Assembly: GCF_014207535.1 (NCBI RefSeq)
Contig: NZ_JACHGK010000001.1
Span: 434,001 to 498,000 of the forward strand
Direction of reading: 5' to 3'
Length of the DNA stretch: 64,000 bases
Origin: Bacillus benzoevorans
GTDB lineage: Bacteria > Bacillota > Bacilli > Bacillales > Cytobacillaceae
The position numbers were made by a program, and so were the translations under genes. The notes under the pieces are model-generated. The model saw only the letters and a list, made by a program, of their open reading frames with translations. It ran no database searches and was not told the DNA's origin. Shown here in pieces: positions 8,138-18,097 of this stretch (its first letter is position 1; each line of letters begins with the position of its first letter).

Positions 8138-9220
8138 ATGAAACTATTAACTTTAGATTTACAATATTTCGCCGGGGAAAAAACCGAAAAAGCCACTCCC
8201 AAGAAACGTCAGGATTCAAGGAAAAAGGGTCAGGTTGCAAAAAGCCAGGATGTTACGGTTGCCATTGGATTATTTGCTGTTTTTTTATTCCTATTATCTG
8301 CCGGATCTTATTTAAAAAAATCTATTCTATCTATTCTTCAACATTCCTTTCAGGAATATATGCTGATGGAACTAACTGAGGCAAATGTACAAAGAATTTT
8401 CTTTGAAATAATGAAGGAAATGGCTATGCTTGTTGGACCGATTATGCTTGTTGGATTAATTGCCGGTGTGGCCGCGAATTATTTCCAGGTCGGTTTTCTG
8501 TTTGCACCGGAATCGATTCAAATGAAATTAGAAAAAATCGACCCAATTAAAGGCTTTAAACGGATTTTTTCTCTTCGTTCCGTTGTTGAATTTTTAAAGT
8601 CAATTTTGAAATTGAGTATCGTTGGTGTCATTACCTTTCTTGTTTTATGGAGCAGAATGGATGAAATATTAATTCTTTCTCAAAAAACAATTGGAGCAGC
8701 ATTAGCTACATTGGCTGATCTGACGCTGCAAATGGGCTTATTTGCTGCCGGTGCTCTTCTTTTCCTTTCATTGCTGGATTATTTATATCAAAAATATGAT
8801 TTTGAAAAAAATATTCGGATGTCGAAGCAGGATTTAAAGGATGAATTTAAAAATTCAGAAGGGGATCCGTTAATCAAATCAAAAATTAAGCAGAAACAAC
8901 GGGAAATGGCGATGCGGAGAATGATGCAGGAAGTACCAAACGCTGATGTCATTATAACGAATCCTACTCACTATGCCATTGCACTAAAATATGATGAAAA
9001 GAAGCTTGATGCCCCCTTTGTCGTGGCGAAAGGGGTCGATTATGTCGCTCAGAAAATCAAATATATAGCAAAGGAAAATCAGGTGATTATGGTTGAGAAC
9101 CGGCCTCTTGCCAGAGCGCTTTACAGTCAGGCCGAAATTGGAGCAACGATTCCGGAGGAGTTTTTTAAAGCTGTTGCTGAAATTTTAGCCTATGTCTACC
9201 GTACGAAAAACATTATTTAA
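8138..9220 (+). CDS. flhB: Flagellar export switch protein FlhB
   Basis: FlhB controls substrate specificity of flagellar export and self-cleaves in its cytoplasmic domain. The 360-residue protein has the N-terminal GEKTEKATPKKRQDSRKKGQ motif, four membrane segments (about residues 33-55, 90-115, 145-165, 185-210) and the autocleavage sequence NPTHYAIALKYD near residue 272, with N|PTH intact. It starts immediately after the fliR stop. Confidence 0.96.
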   Translation: MKLLTLDLQYFAGEKTEKATPKKRQDSRKKGQVAKSQDVTVAIGLFAVFLFLLSAGSYLKKSILSILQHSFQEYMLMELTEANVQRIFFEIMKEMAMLVGPIMLVGLIAGVAANYFQVGFLFAPESIQMKLEKIDPIKGFKRIFSLRSVVEFLKSILKLSIVGVITFLVLWSRMDEILILSQKTIGAALATLADLTLQMGLFAAGALLFLSLLDYLYQKYDFEKNIRMSKQDLKDEFKNSEGDPLIKSKIKQKQREMAMRRMMQEVPNADVIITNPTHYAIALKYDEKKLDAPFVVAKGVDYVAQKIKYIAKENQVIMVENRPLARALYSQAEIGATIPEEFFKAVAEILAYVYRTKNII

Positions 9221-9271
9221 GCATGAGCTTAAGGATAGTGTTTTCTATCTTGGGGGAAAGGAGGGAATGTC

Positions 9272-11308
9272 ATGTCAGTAAAAGAATTATCGGTATTTCT
9301 CGGTGTGATTATGATTGTTGCCATGTTAATCGTTCCGCTGCCAACTTGGCTCCTTAGTATATTATTAATCATTAATATTTCACTTGCGCTGTTAGTTCTT
9401 CTAACAACGATGAATATGACAGAGCCTTTGCAGTTATCAGTATTTCCTTCTTTGCTGCTTTTACTGACATTATTTCGTCTCGGGCTGAATGTCTCGACAA
9501 CACGTGCTATTCTGACACACGGCGATGCCGGCGGGGTTGTTGAAACATTTGGTTCATTCGTTGTTGGCGGCAATATTCTTGTCGGTCTGGTCGTCTTTTT
9601 AATCTTGGTTGTAATTAACTTTATCGTTATTACAAAAGGATCGGAACGTGTTTCAGAAGTTGCGGCAAGATTTACTTTGGACGCAATGCCGGGAAAACAG
9701 ATGAGTATTGATGCCGACTTAAATGCCGGCATGATATCCGAGCAGCAGGCGAGGGAACGGCGTGAAAAAGTCAGCAGAGAAGCAGATTTTTACGGTTCCA
9801 TGGATGGTGCCAGTAAATTTGTTAAGGGAGATGCGATTGCCGGTATCATTATTGTGCTGATTAACCTCATTTTTGGGATTGTCATCGGAATGCTGCAACA
9901 GGGAATGGCATTCGCTGATGCGGCCAGTCATTTCTCGCTCCTGACTGTCGGGGATGGTCTTGTCAGCCAGGTTCCAGCCTTGTTAATCTCAACTGCAACA
10001 GGAATTGTCGTGACAAGGGCAGCCTCTGACGGTAATCTGGGACAGGATATTACGTCTCAATTATTTTCTTATCCTAAAATGCTCTATATCACAGGAGGGA
10101 CTATTTTTGCCTTGGGATTATTCACTCCGATCAGTGATGTATTGACTATTCCTATTGCCGGATTACTTGTATTAGGCGGTTACCGCTTCTCGAAGGTGCC
10201 GGCAGGATACAAGGAACAGTTAGATGAGATAGAGGAAGAACAAGATACAGCAGAACTAAAAAGTCCTGAAAATGTCGTTACCTTATTAAATATGGATCCC
10301 ATTGAATTCGAATTCGGCTATGGATTAATTCCGCTTGTAGATACAAACCAAGGCGGGGATTTGTTAGATAGAATCGTCATGATCCGCCGGCAGCTGGCTA
10401 TCGAGCTAGGCTTAGTAATTCCGGTGGTGCGGATTAGAGATAATATCCAGCTGCAGCCAAATGAATACCGCTTAAAAATTAAGGGAACCGAAATGGCCCG
10501 TGGGGAACTTCTTCTCGATCACTATTTGGCTATGAGCCCGGGTGCAGACGATGACTCCATTTATGGAATTGATACAATTGAGCCGTCATTTGGTCTGCCG
10601 GCGAAATGGATTACAGAAGATATGAAGGAAGATGCGGAGATATTAGGGTATACCGTTGTCGATCCGCCTTCCGTTGTTTCTACGCACATTACGGAAATGA
10701 TTAAGATGAATGCCCATGATTTATTGGGTCGCCAGGAGACGAAACAATTGATTGATCATTTGCAGGAAAGCTATCCAATTCTAGTGGAAGAAGTGACGCC
10801 AAATCCGTTGTCCGTTGGAGAAATTCAAAAGGTTTTGGCAAAACTATTAAAAGAAAATGTTTCGGTTCGGAATCTTCCGGTCATTTTTGAAACACTTGCT
10901 GATTTTGCAAAGATAACATCAGATACAGATGTTTTAACAGAATATGTAAGACAAGCGCTGGCGAGACAAATTACGAATCAGTATTCGCAGCAAAACGAAT
11001 CGATAAAGGTCGTGACTGTTTCAGGTAAAGTCGAAAAGGTGATTGCTGATGGAATTCAGCAGACTGAGCATGGCAGCTATTTAGCGATTGATCCAACCAT
11101 ATCACAGCGTATATTGGAAGCCATTGCCGCACAGGTTGAACAGCTTTCCTTAATGGAATCCACTCCAATCGTTCTTTGTTCACCTGCTGTGAGAATGTAT
11201 ATTCGTCAATTGACCGAGCGTTATTTTCCACAAATTCCAATCTTGTCTTATAACGAATTAGAAGCCAATGTAGAGGTTCAAAGTGTCGGGGTGGTGAGTG
11301 TTGAATGA
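9272..11308 (+). CDS. flhA: Flagellar export protein FlhA
   Basis: FlhA is the energy-transducing, substrate-receiving core of the flagellar export apparatus (FHIPEP family). The 678-residue protein has about eight N-terminal membrane segments, the conserved cytoplasmic loop ARFTLDAMPGKQMSIDADLN between membrane segments, and a large C-terminal cytosolic domain. AAAGGAGGGAATGTC provides the ribosome site for ATG 9272. The end overlaps flhF by 4 bp. Confidence 0.96.
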   Translation: MSVKELSVFLGVIMIVAMLIVPLPTWLLSILLIINISLALLVLLTTMNMTEPLQLSVFPSLLLLLTLFRLGLNVSTTRAILTHGDAGGVVETFGSFVVGGNILVGLVVFLILVVINFIVITKGSERVSEVAARFTLDAMPGKQMSIDADLNAGMISEQQARERREKVSREADFYGSMDGASKFVKGDAIAGIIIVLINLIFGIVIGMLQQGMAFADAASHFSLLTVGDGLVSQVPALLISTATGIVVTRAASDGNLGQDITSQLFSYPKMLYITGGTIFALGLFTPISDVLTIPIAGLLVLGGYRFSKVPAGYKEQLDEIEEEQDTAELKSPENVVTLLNMDPIEFEFGYGLIPLVDTNQGGDLLDRIVMIRRQLAIELGLVIPVVRIRDNIQLQPNEYRLKIKGTEMARGELLLDHYLAMSPGADDDSIYGIDTIEPSFGLPAKWITEDMKEDAEILGYTVVDPPSVVSTHITEMIKMNAHDLLGRQETKQLIDHLQESYPILVEEVTPNPLSVGEIQKVLAKLLKENVSVRNLPVIFETLADFAKITSDTDVLTEYVRQALARQITNQYSQQNESIKVVTVSGKVEKVIADGIQQTEHGSYLAIDPTISQRILEAIAAQVEQLSLMESTPIVLCSPAVRMYIRQLTERYFPQIPILSYNELEANVEVQSVGVVSVE

Positions 11309-12462
11309 AGGTAAAAAAATATCGCGCATCCACAATGCCGGAAGCGATGAAGCTGATTCGCAGCGATCTGGGAAATGATGCGATTATTTTGAATTCAAGG
11401 GTGATTCAAACGAATGGATTCCTTGGCTTTTTTAAAAAAAGAAGCATCGAAGTGATTGCAGCGCTTGATGAAAAGCCGTTTGAAATGGTCCAGCAGATGA
11501 AACCAGATAAACGAAAGGCTGTGGCTATCCCAACTGCGTCCTCAAAAACAAGCACGGAAAAAACAGCCGAAATGAAAGAGGAACGAGAAACTGAAGAATT
11601 ACGTAAAGAAATTTCTGAATTAAAATTGTTATTAAGCGGTGTTGTAGAGCGGAATGATAAAGAAGTTCCTCCTTTGCCTGTACCGATTCAGAAAATGCAG
11701 CAACTTCTTCTAAAACAGGAAATAAAGGAATTAGTGGTCGAGACAATCGTAAATGATGCCATGAAATGGTGGATAGAGGCTGGTGAAAGCAAATCAGAGG
11801 CAGAAGTGCTGATGTGGGCAAAGGAACATATGATGATGAAAATTTCACATTTGCCTTTTTCAGATATTTCTTTTACGAAAAAATTCATTACGGTTGTCGG
11901 ACCGACAGGTGTAGGAAAAACGACTACGTTAGCGAAAATGGCCGCTGAATGTATTTTGAAACACAAAAAGAAAGTGGCCTTTATTACTACGGATACATAT
12001 CGAATTGCGGCAATTGAACAGTTGAAAACCTATGCCAATATTTTAAATGTTCCCATTGAGGTTTGTTACAATATGGAGGATTTTCAAAAAGCGGTCACTC
12101 AGTTTGAAAACTATGATGTCGTGTTCATTGACACAGCTGGACGAAACTTTAGAAATCCTGCGAATGTAGCAGATTTGCAAAAGAATATTGACTTTAGCAA
12201 AGGATTGGAAACATTTCTTGTTCTCTCCTTAACATCTAAGCAAATGGATATGGAAGAGATATATCATCAATTCGATGCGGTACATATTGATAAAATCATT
12301 TTAACGAAGGCGGATGAAACCTCTACTTTTGGAGCGATGTTTAACATCATGTATTCCTGGCAAAAGCCTGTGGCATATATCACAAATGGTCAAAATGTAC
12401 CGGATGACATTATTTCAGCAACTCCAGAAAAAGTAGTCAAATGTCTAATAGGGGTTAATTAG
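11305..12462 (+). CDS. flhF: Flagellar SRP-type GTPase FlhF
   Basis: FlhF is a signal-recognition-particle-type GTPase that places flagellar basal bodies. The 385-residue protein has a basic N-terminal B domain (KVKKYRASTMPEAMKLI), a helical N domain and a G domain with the P-loop GPTGVGKTTT (residues about 199-208), the TDTYRIAAIEQL switch region, DTAGRN and TKADE motifs. ATG 11305 overlaps the flhA stop. It is paired with flhG, as usual. Confidence 0.95.
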   Translation: MKVKKYRASTMPEAMKLIRSDLGNDAIILNSRVIQTNGFLGFFKKRSIEVIAALDEKPFEMVQQMKPDKRKAVAIPTASSKTSTEKTAEMKEERETEELRKEISELKLLLSGVVERNDKEVPPLPVPIQKMQQLLLKQEIKELVVETIVNDAMKWWIEAGESKSEAEVLMWAKEHMMMKISHLPFSDISFTKKFITVVGPTGVGKTTTLAKMAAECILKHKKKVAFITTDTYRIAAIEQLKTYANILNVPIEVCYNMEDFQKAVTQFENYDVVFIDTAGRNFRNPANVADLQKNIDFSKGLETFLVLSLTSKQMDMEEIYHQFDAVHIDKIILTKADETSTFGAMFNIMYSWQKPVAYITNGQNVPDDIISATPEKVVKCLIGVN

Positions 12463-12463
12463 A

Positions 12464-13333
12464 ATGAAAGATCAAGCTGAGAATTTACGCGAAAAGCTGT
12501 TAGCAAAGGAATTGGCGCTGCCCGTAAAAACTTTGGCCGTCATCAGCGGAAAAGGCGGAGTGGGAAAGTCGAACTTTGCCTTAAACTTCGCCATCGAATT
12601 GAAAAATAGAGGGAATTCTGTCCTAATATTTGATATGGATATTGGTATGGGGAATATTGACATTTTATCTGGATTATCGCCTTCATATTCCATTGCGGAC
12701 TTTTTTTCTGAAAACCCCGTCCCATTAAGAAGGATGATCACAGAACTACCGGGGGGGCTCCATATAATTGCCGGAGGTACTGGGTTATCCACTCTTCCGA
12801 AAATAAATAAAGAATCGTTCTATTCTTTTACAGAAGAATTTACGAAGCTGTTAAACGACTATCATTATGTCATCTTTGATATGTCCGCAGGACTCAATGA
12901 AACTTCGTTGCAATTTATTTTATCAGTTGATGAAGTAGTAGTGTTGACAACACCAGAACCACCTTCTATTACAGATGCATATTCAGTGATTAAATATATT
13001 ACAGCAGAGAATAAAGAAATGCCTTTTTCCATCGTGGTGAATCGTTCTCATAATGAAAAAGAGGGGATTGAAACATTTAATCGCATCTCAAGCGTCTTAA
13101 GACATTTTTTACAGAAGGATGTGGCCTTCCTTGGGATTCTTCCTGATGACCAAAATATAACAAAAGCAGTAAAAAGACAAATACCATTTACCCAATATAA
13201 TGCGAAAGCACCATCTTCACGTGCACTATTTAAAATGACAGAAAGATTCTGCCAGCAGGAATTTCTACAACCGCGTCATGTAGTAAAAACGAATTTTGTT
13301 GCGAGGCTAAAACGTTTCTTGTTTGAAAGGTAG
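12464..13333 (+). CDS. flhG: MinD/ParA-type ATPase FlhG (YlxH)
   Basis: FlhG is a MinD-like ATPase that works with FlhF to set flagellar number and position. The 289-residue protein carries the deviant Walker A SGKGGVGKSN (residues 28-37), DMDIGMGNIDILSGL and DMSAGL (Walker B-like) motifs. It begins 1 bp after the flhF stop. In B. subtilis the next gene is cheB; here flhG is followed by about 190 bp of non-coding sequence and then cheA. Confidence 0.93.
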   Translation: MKDQAENLREKLLAKELALPVKTLAVISGKGGVGKSNFALNFAIELKNRGNSVLIFDMDIGMGNIDILSGLSPSYSIADFFSENPVPLRRMITELPGGLHIIAGGTGLSTLPKINKESFYSFTEEFTKLLNDYHYVIFDMSAGLNETSLQFILSVDEVVVLTTPEPPSITDAYSVIKYITAENKEMPFSIVVNRSHNEKEGIETFNRISSVLRHFLQKDVAFLGILPDDQNITKAVKRQIPFTQYNAKAPSSRALFKMTERFCQQEFLQPRHVVKTNFVARLKRFLFER

Positions 13334-13416
13334 TGTATATAATGGAGGAAAGTACTCAGGAATGTAAATAAAAAGGAAAGAAACTTCTTTTAGGTTCTTT
13401 ATCCATGAGCCTACAA

Positions 13417-13437
13417 CAGGAAATATACGGTTTCCTG
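13417..13437 (+). repeat. Hairpin in the flhG-cheA gap
   Basis: CAGGAAA (13417-13423) and TTTCCTG (13431-13437) form a perfect 7-bp stem with a 7-nt loop, extendable to 10 bp with one mismatch. No T tract follows, so it is not a classical terminator. The surrounding 13334-13521 spacer has no ORF of credible size and nothing recognisable as a cheB remnant. Confidence 0.5.
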
Positions 13438-13521
13438 CTGCTCTGAAAGTAGTAAAAAAGAACCGAGTCGTTTGTACCGAAATAGGTTTAAATAGGTTTG
13501 ATTCTGAAAGGTGTGAGAATA

Positions 13522-15573
13522 ATGGATATTAGCCAATATTTAGAAGTCTTTATTGAAGAAAGCAAAGAGCATTTACAATCATGTAATGAGAATCTATTGA
13601 TGCTGGAAAAAAACCCTGAGGATCTTTCCATTGTTAATGAAATTTTTCGTTCTGCTCATACTTTAAAGGGCATGTCTGCAACGATGGGATATGAAGATCT
13701 GGCCAGCCTTACACATCAAATGGAAAATGTACTGGATGCCATTAGGCAAAAAAAGATCTCTTTTAACCCGGAAATTCTTGATGTTGTCTTTTTAGCCGTC
13801 GATCATTTAGAAGCAATGATTCAGTCTATTGCTGGAGGCGGTGATGGAAAAAGAGATGTTTCGGATGTTGTAGAGAAGCTTAAGCTTATAGAAAATGGGA
13901 AAAGCCCACTTGCCGCAGAAGGCCGAAAAGAAACAGCCGCTGCTCGTATAGAGGAAACCATGCCATTAAACATCAGCTATGATGAATATGAGCGTACTGT
14001 CTTGGAACAATCCAAAGAACAAGGGTTTCAAATATATGAATTGACCATCACTTTAAATGCAGACTGTCTGTTAAAGGCAGCCAGGGTATATATGGTATTT
14101 TCTGCTTTAGAAAATACTGCTGAGGTGGTTAAGTCAGTACCATCTGTGGAGCGGCTGGAGGAAGAGCAGTTTGATCAGACTTTCACTGTTACCATTATTA
14201 CAAATGAAGAGCCTGCTATTATTGAAAAGCAAATTATGACGGTTTCTGAAGTCAGCGCTGTTTCGCTTACACCACTTACTCTCGAATCATTGGAAGCTGC
14301 CCGTGGATCTGTTCCAAATGCAACTCACGACGAGGCCGTTTCTGTTCCGGTATTACAGGAAAACGAAAAGAATGAGCTGCAAAACGATGCAAGCAAAAAT
14401 AACCATCAGTCACATGCAAAACAGAATAGTAAAACGATACGGGTAAATATAGAACGTTTAGACATACTTTTGAATCTATTTGAGGAATTAGTAATTGATA
14501 GAGGCAGACTAGAACAGATTTCCTTTGATTTGAAAAACCAGGAATTACAAGAAACGGTTGACAGGATGTCGAGAACAACAAGTGATCTGCAAAATATTAT
14601 CTTAAATATGCGCATGGTACCAATTGAAACGGTATTTAACCGTTTCCCGCGTATGGTCCGGCAGCTGGCGCGCGATTTACATAAAAAGATAAATCTCGAA
14701 ATCAGAGGAGCTGAAACAGAACTCGATCGAACGGTTATTGATGAAATTGGCGATCCGCTTGTGCACTTAATTCGTAATTCCATTGACCATGGAATCGAGA
14801 CACCTGAAATTAGAAGATCACGTGGGAAAAGTGAAGAAGGAACGGTTATTCTAAAAGCGTATCACTCTGGAAATCATGTATTTATCGAGATTGAAGATGA
14901 TGGCAATGGGATTAGCCGTGATAAAGTGCTGCAAAAGGCACTAAAGAACGGGATTGTCAGCCCGCAAAATGCCGCTGCACTATCGGATCAACAAGTTTAT
15001 GAATTGATCTTTGCTTCCGGATTTTCAACTGCTGAAAAGATTTCTGATATTTCCGGCCGCGGCGTGGGGTTAGATGTCGTGAAAAATACGATTGAAAATC
15101 TTGGAGGGAACGTTTCCATCGATTCCATTGAAGGATCAGGCTCAAAATTCTCTATCCAATTGCCATTAACTTTATCCATTATATCTGTTCTGTTAATAGA
15201 GGTTCAGGAGGAAAAATATGCGATTCCGCTAAATTCAATCATCGAAACAGCCATCATCAAAAAAGAAGACATATTATTGGCACATAATCAAAAAGTGATT
15301 GATTTCCGCGGAAAAATTATTCCTTTACTGTACCTAAAGGATTTGTTTCAGGTTCCAGTTTCTAAAGAAAATGATGAATACACATCCGTTATCATTGTCC
15401 GCAAAGGTGAAAAAATAGCTGCGCTTGTTGTCGATTCCTTTATTGGTCAGCAGGAGATTGTCCTTAAATCATTAGGTGACTATTTTACCAATGTATTTGC
15501 TATTTCCGGGGCAACAATTTTAGGGAACGGTCAGGTTGCATTGGTTGTTGATTGTAATGCACTGCTGAAGTAG
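13522..15573 (+). CDS. cheA: Chemotaxis histidine kinase CheA
   Basis: CheA autophosphorylates in response to receptors and passes phosphate to CheY. The 683-residue protein has an Hpt/P1 domain with the phospho-accepting His46 (RSAHTLKGMSA), a P2-like region (about residues 160-250), a dimerisation domain, the ATPase core with HLIRNSIDHGIE (N box), EIEDDGNGIS (G1) and GRGVGLDVVKN (G2), and a C-terminal CheW-like P5 domain. ATG 13522 follows AAAGGTGTGAG; the frame is open upstream to 13498 without family support. Neighbours are cheW, cheC and cheD. Confidence 0.96.
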   Translation: MDISQYLEVFIEESKEHLQSCNENLLMLEKNPEDLSIVNEIFRSAHTLKGMSATMGYEDLASLTHQMENVLDAIRQKKISFNPEILDVVFLAVDHLEAMIQSIAGGGDGKRDVSDVVEKLKLIENGKSPLAAEGRKETAAARIEETMPLNISYDEYERTVLEQSKEQGFQIYELTITLNADCLLKAARVYMVFSALENTAEVVKSVPSVERLEEEQFDQTFTVTIITNEEPAIIEKQIMTVSEVSAVSLTPLTLESLEAARGSVPNATHDEAVSVPVLQENEKNELQNDASKNNHQSHAKQNSKTIRVNIERLDILLNLFEELVIDRGRLEQISFDLKNQELQETVDRMSRTTSDLQNIILNMRMVPIETVFNRFPRMVRQLARDLHKKINLEIRGAETELDRTVIDEIGDPLVHLIRNSIDHGIETPEIRRSRGKSEEGTVILKAYHSGNHVFIEIEDDGNGISRDKVLQKALKNGIVSPQNAAALSDQQVYELIFASGFSTAEKISDISGRGVGLDVVKNTIENLGGNVSIDSIEGSGSKFSIQLPLTLSIISVLLIEVQEEKYAIPLNSIIETAIIKKEDILLAHNQKVIDFRGKIIPLLYLKDLFQVPVSKENDEYTSVIIVRKGEKIAALVVDSFIGQQEIVLKSLGDYFTNVFAISGATILGNGQVALVVDCNALLK

Positions 15574-15623
15574 CTATCCATTCATATATTCAGGTAAGCA
15601 GGGATGAAAGAGGTGTAAGAAGT

Positions 15624-16085
15624 ATGTCCGAAATAATGGCAAAAGAAATAAAATTAATCGTATTTAAATTAAATGGCAAAGATTATGGTATCCCCGTAAA
15701 TGACGTTTATGGGATTGAAAAGGTACAGCATATCACAAGAGTACCTGGCACAGCAGTCTTTATTAAAGGAGTGATCAATCTTCGGGGCATTGTGACACCT
15801 GTTATTGATCTGAGGAAACGTTTTTGTATGGAAGAATGCCCATATTCAGATGAGACGAGAATTATTATCGTCGCCCATAACGACATAGAAGTCGGACTAA
15901 TTGTAGATGCTGCTAATGATGTAATCGATATAAATGAGGATTCCATCGAACCATCTCCGGAAGTTGGAGATTATGAGGAGGATGATTCCATCAGCGGAGT
16001 TGTCAAACTAGAAAAAAGGCTGCTTATTTTAATCGATCTCGAAAAAGTTTTGGATCCTAAAAAAATAAAAACAGCAGGCCAGTAA
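15624..16085 (+). CDS. cheW: Chemotaxis coupling protein CheW
   Basis: CheW links chemoreceptors to the CheA P5 domain. The 153-residue product is a single CheW/SH3-like domain with the conserved stretches NGKDYGIPVNDVYGIEKV, RVPGTAVFIKGVINLRGIV and PVIDLRKRF. AGAGGTGTAAG precedes ATG 15624. cheC begins 1 bp after its stop. Confidence 0.96.
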   Translation: MSEIMAKEIKLIVFKLNGKDYGIPVNDVYGIEKVQHITRVPGTAVFIKGVINLRGIVTPVIDLRKRFCMEECPYSDETRIIIVAHNDIEVGLIVDAANDVIDINEDSIEPSPEVGDYEEDDSISGVVKLEKRLLILIDLEKVLDPKKIKTAGQ

Positions 16086-16086
16086 G

Positions 16087-16728
16087 ATGAGTTATTTAGA
16101 GCATATATCCTCTATACATTTGGATATTCTGAAGGAAACAGGAAATATTGGTGCAGGAAACGCAGCCACCGCGCTTTCAAAGATGATGAATAAGAAAATC
16201 GAAATGAAGGTGCCAAATGTCCGGGTCGTCTCGTTTGATGAAATGATGGAAATGGCGGGAGGGGCGGAGAGTATCGCTGCCATTGTCTACTTTAAAATAG
16301 AAGGAGAAGCACCTTCCCATATGTTTTTTGTCCTTCCTTTGGAACATGGGGAGAGGCTGGTGCGGCAAATGACTGGAAATAATAGCTTTTCATTTGCGGC
16401 ACCGCCATACGATGAATTATCTATATCGGCATTTCAGGAGTTAGGAAATATCCTTGTCGGCTCCTATATATCTTCTTTATCTGATTTCACCGGTCTCAAG
16501 ATGCATCCCTCCGTTCCAGCGATGAGCATCGATATGATTGGCGCCGTGATTTCATATGGATTTGTTGAACTATCCCAATTTAGCGATTATTGTTTAGTCA
16601 TTGAAACGGCTTTTAAAGATGTGGAGAATAATCGAACTGAAAGTATGGATGGGCATTTCTTTCTTTTCCCGGATCCGGATTCGTCTGAGAAAATTTTTCG
16701 TTCACTAGGAGTTGCTATCGATGAATAG
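16087..16728 (+). CDS. cheC: CheY-P phosphatase CheC
   Basis: CheC dephosphorylates CheY-P and regulates the deamidase CheD. The 213-residue protein has two phosphatase helices of the E-x2-N type: ETGNIGAGNAATAL (near residue 16) and QELGNILVGSYISS (near residue 120). It is stacked directly on cheW and overlaps cheD by 8 bp, so production of the CheC/CheD pair is coupled. Confidence 0.95.
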   Translation: MSYLEHISSIHLDILKETGNIGAGNAATALSKMMNKKIEMKVPNVRVVSFDEMMEMAGGAESIAAIVYFKIEGEAPSHMFFVLPLEHGERLVRQMTGNNSFSFAAPPYDELSISAFQELGNILVGSYISSLSDFTGLKMHPSVPAMSIDMIGAVISYGFVELSQFSDYCLVIETAFKDVENNRTESMDGHFFLFPDPDSSEKIFRSLGVAIDE

Positions 16729-17224
16729 GATACAGCAAATAGTGAAAGTCGGAATAGCTGATATGAATATCGTCTCTTCTCCTGATTTGATTCGCACTTC
16801 GGGGCTGGGCTCTTGTGTCGGCGTTGTGATCTATGACAAGTCTAGGGAATTAGGGGGATTAGCACATGTGATGCTCCCGGACTCATCTCTTTCTAAAAAT
16901 AGTACAAGTGCACTCAATCTGGCAAAATTCGCTGATACGGCTGTAAAAGAACTGGTATTACGTCTTCTGCAGCAAGGAGCAAGAAAAGAGGTCTTAAAAG
17001 CGAAGATCGCCGGCGGGGCGCAAATGTTTCAATTTACAAGCAATAGTGACATGATGCGGATTGGTCCAAGAAATGTTGAAGCCGTAAAAAAACAACTATT
17101 ATCTCTAAGAATATCTCTTGTTGGCGAGGATACCGGAGGTAATAGCGGAAGAACGATAGAATTCAATCCAAAGTCAGGAGTTTTATCCATCAGAACGGTA
17201 AATAAAGGAATCACCTATTTATAA
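16721..17224 (+). CDS. cheD: Chemoreceptor glutamine deamidase CheD
   Basis: CheD deamidates Gln residues of chemoreceptors and partners with CheC in adaptation. The 167-residue protein has the catalytic Cys in GLGSCVGVVIYD and the following His in GLAHVMLPDS, plus the AKIAGGAQMF segment. ATG 16721 gives the N-terminus MNRIQQIVKVGIADMN; the frame is open a little further upstream in cheC. With cheB absent from this operon, CheD and CheC may carry more of the adaptation load, but that is inference. Confidence 0.94.
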   Translation: MNRIQQIVKVGIADMNIVSSPDLIRTSGLGSCVGVVIYDKSRELGGLAHVMLPDSSLSKNSTSALNLAKFADTAVKELVLRLLQQGARKEVLKAKIAGGAQMFQFTSNSDMMRIGPRNVEAVKKQLLSLRISLVGEDTGGNSGRTIEFNPKSGVLSIRTVNKGITYL

Positions 17225-17251
17225 GTTGACGAAGGGGGCGACAGAGTCTAA

Positions 17252-18016
17252 ATGGTACATGCTGCAACAGAAGATGAACAGCAATATTGGGAAAAATGGA
17301 CAACCTCCCGTGACGAGGATGCCGGCAACTTTTTAATCAAAAAGTATCTATCTCTTGTTAGTTACCATGTACAGCGCATTTCTGTATCACTCCCTAAGAA
17401 TGTTTCCAGAGAAGATCTGAAAAGCCTTGGGATGATGGGCTTATATGATGCACTGGAAAAATTTGATCCAAAAAGAGACCTGAAATTTGATACATATGCC
17501 TCGTTCCGGGTACGTGGTGCTATTTTAGATGGATTAAGAAAGGAAGACTGGCTTCCAAGAAGTACAAGGGACAAGGCGAAAAAAATGGATGCAGTAATCG
17601 GAAAGCTTGAGCAGCAATATTTGCGGAATGTTACAGCAGAAGAAATTGCTGAAGAATTGAAGATACCGATTGAAGAAGTCTATACCACAACGAATGAATA
17701 TTTCTTCGCTAATGTATTATCATTGGATGAGGGAGTAAAAGAACATGACGATCCGGGATTACCGATCTTAACAATAAAAGATGAAAGAGCTGTCATCCCG
17801 GAAGAAAATGTCTTGAAAAATGAAGTCATTCAAGAAATGTCTGAATTAATAGCACAATTAAATGAAAAAGAACAACTTGTCATTAGCTTATTTTATCAAG
17901 AAGAGTTAACTTTGACCGAAATTGGACAAATCATGAATCTCTCTACATCAAGAATTTCACAAATCCATTCCAAATGTATTTATAAACTAAGAAAAGCTCT
18001 AGAAAAACTTATATAA
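17252..18016 (+). CDS. sigD: RNA polymerase sigma factor SigD (FliA type)
   Basis: SigD directs transcription of late flagellar, chemoreceptor and autolysin genes. The 254-residue protein has region 2 (GMMGLYDALEKFDPKRDLKF and DTYASFRVRGAILDGLRKED), region 3 and region 4 with the helix-turn-helix ELTLTEIGQIMNLSTSRISQ. ATG 17252 is placed by family similarity; AAGGGGGCGA is about 13 nt upstream, somewhat far. The gene near the distal end of fla/che is typical and makes its level sensitive to read-through across the long operon. Confidence 0.95.
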   Translation: MVHAATEDEQQYWEKWTTSRDEDAGNFLIKKYLSLVSYHVQRISVSLPKNVSREDLKSLGMMGLYDALEKFDPKRDLKFDTYASFRVRGAILDGLRKEDWLPRSTRDKAKKMDAVIGKLEQQYLRNVTAEEIAEELKIPIEEVYTTTNEYFFANVLSLDEGVKEHDDPGLPILTIKDERAVIPEENVLKNEVIQEMSELIAQLNEKEQLVISLFYQEELTLTEIGQIMNLSTSRISQIHSKCIYKLRKALEKLI

Positions 18017-18097
18017 TGAAAGAAATGATAAAGGGAATCAGTTCTAGGATTATTCTTATTAAGTACAATCATTGAAGCATAAGGATAGAGGGGTCAT

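Noticed and set aside
13342..13371. Nine-codon ORF with a start near 13342 after flhG as a cheB remnant
   Set aside because: Too short and without any CheB similarity; no other frame in the spacer gives receiver or methylesterase motifs.
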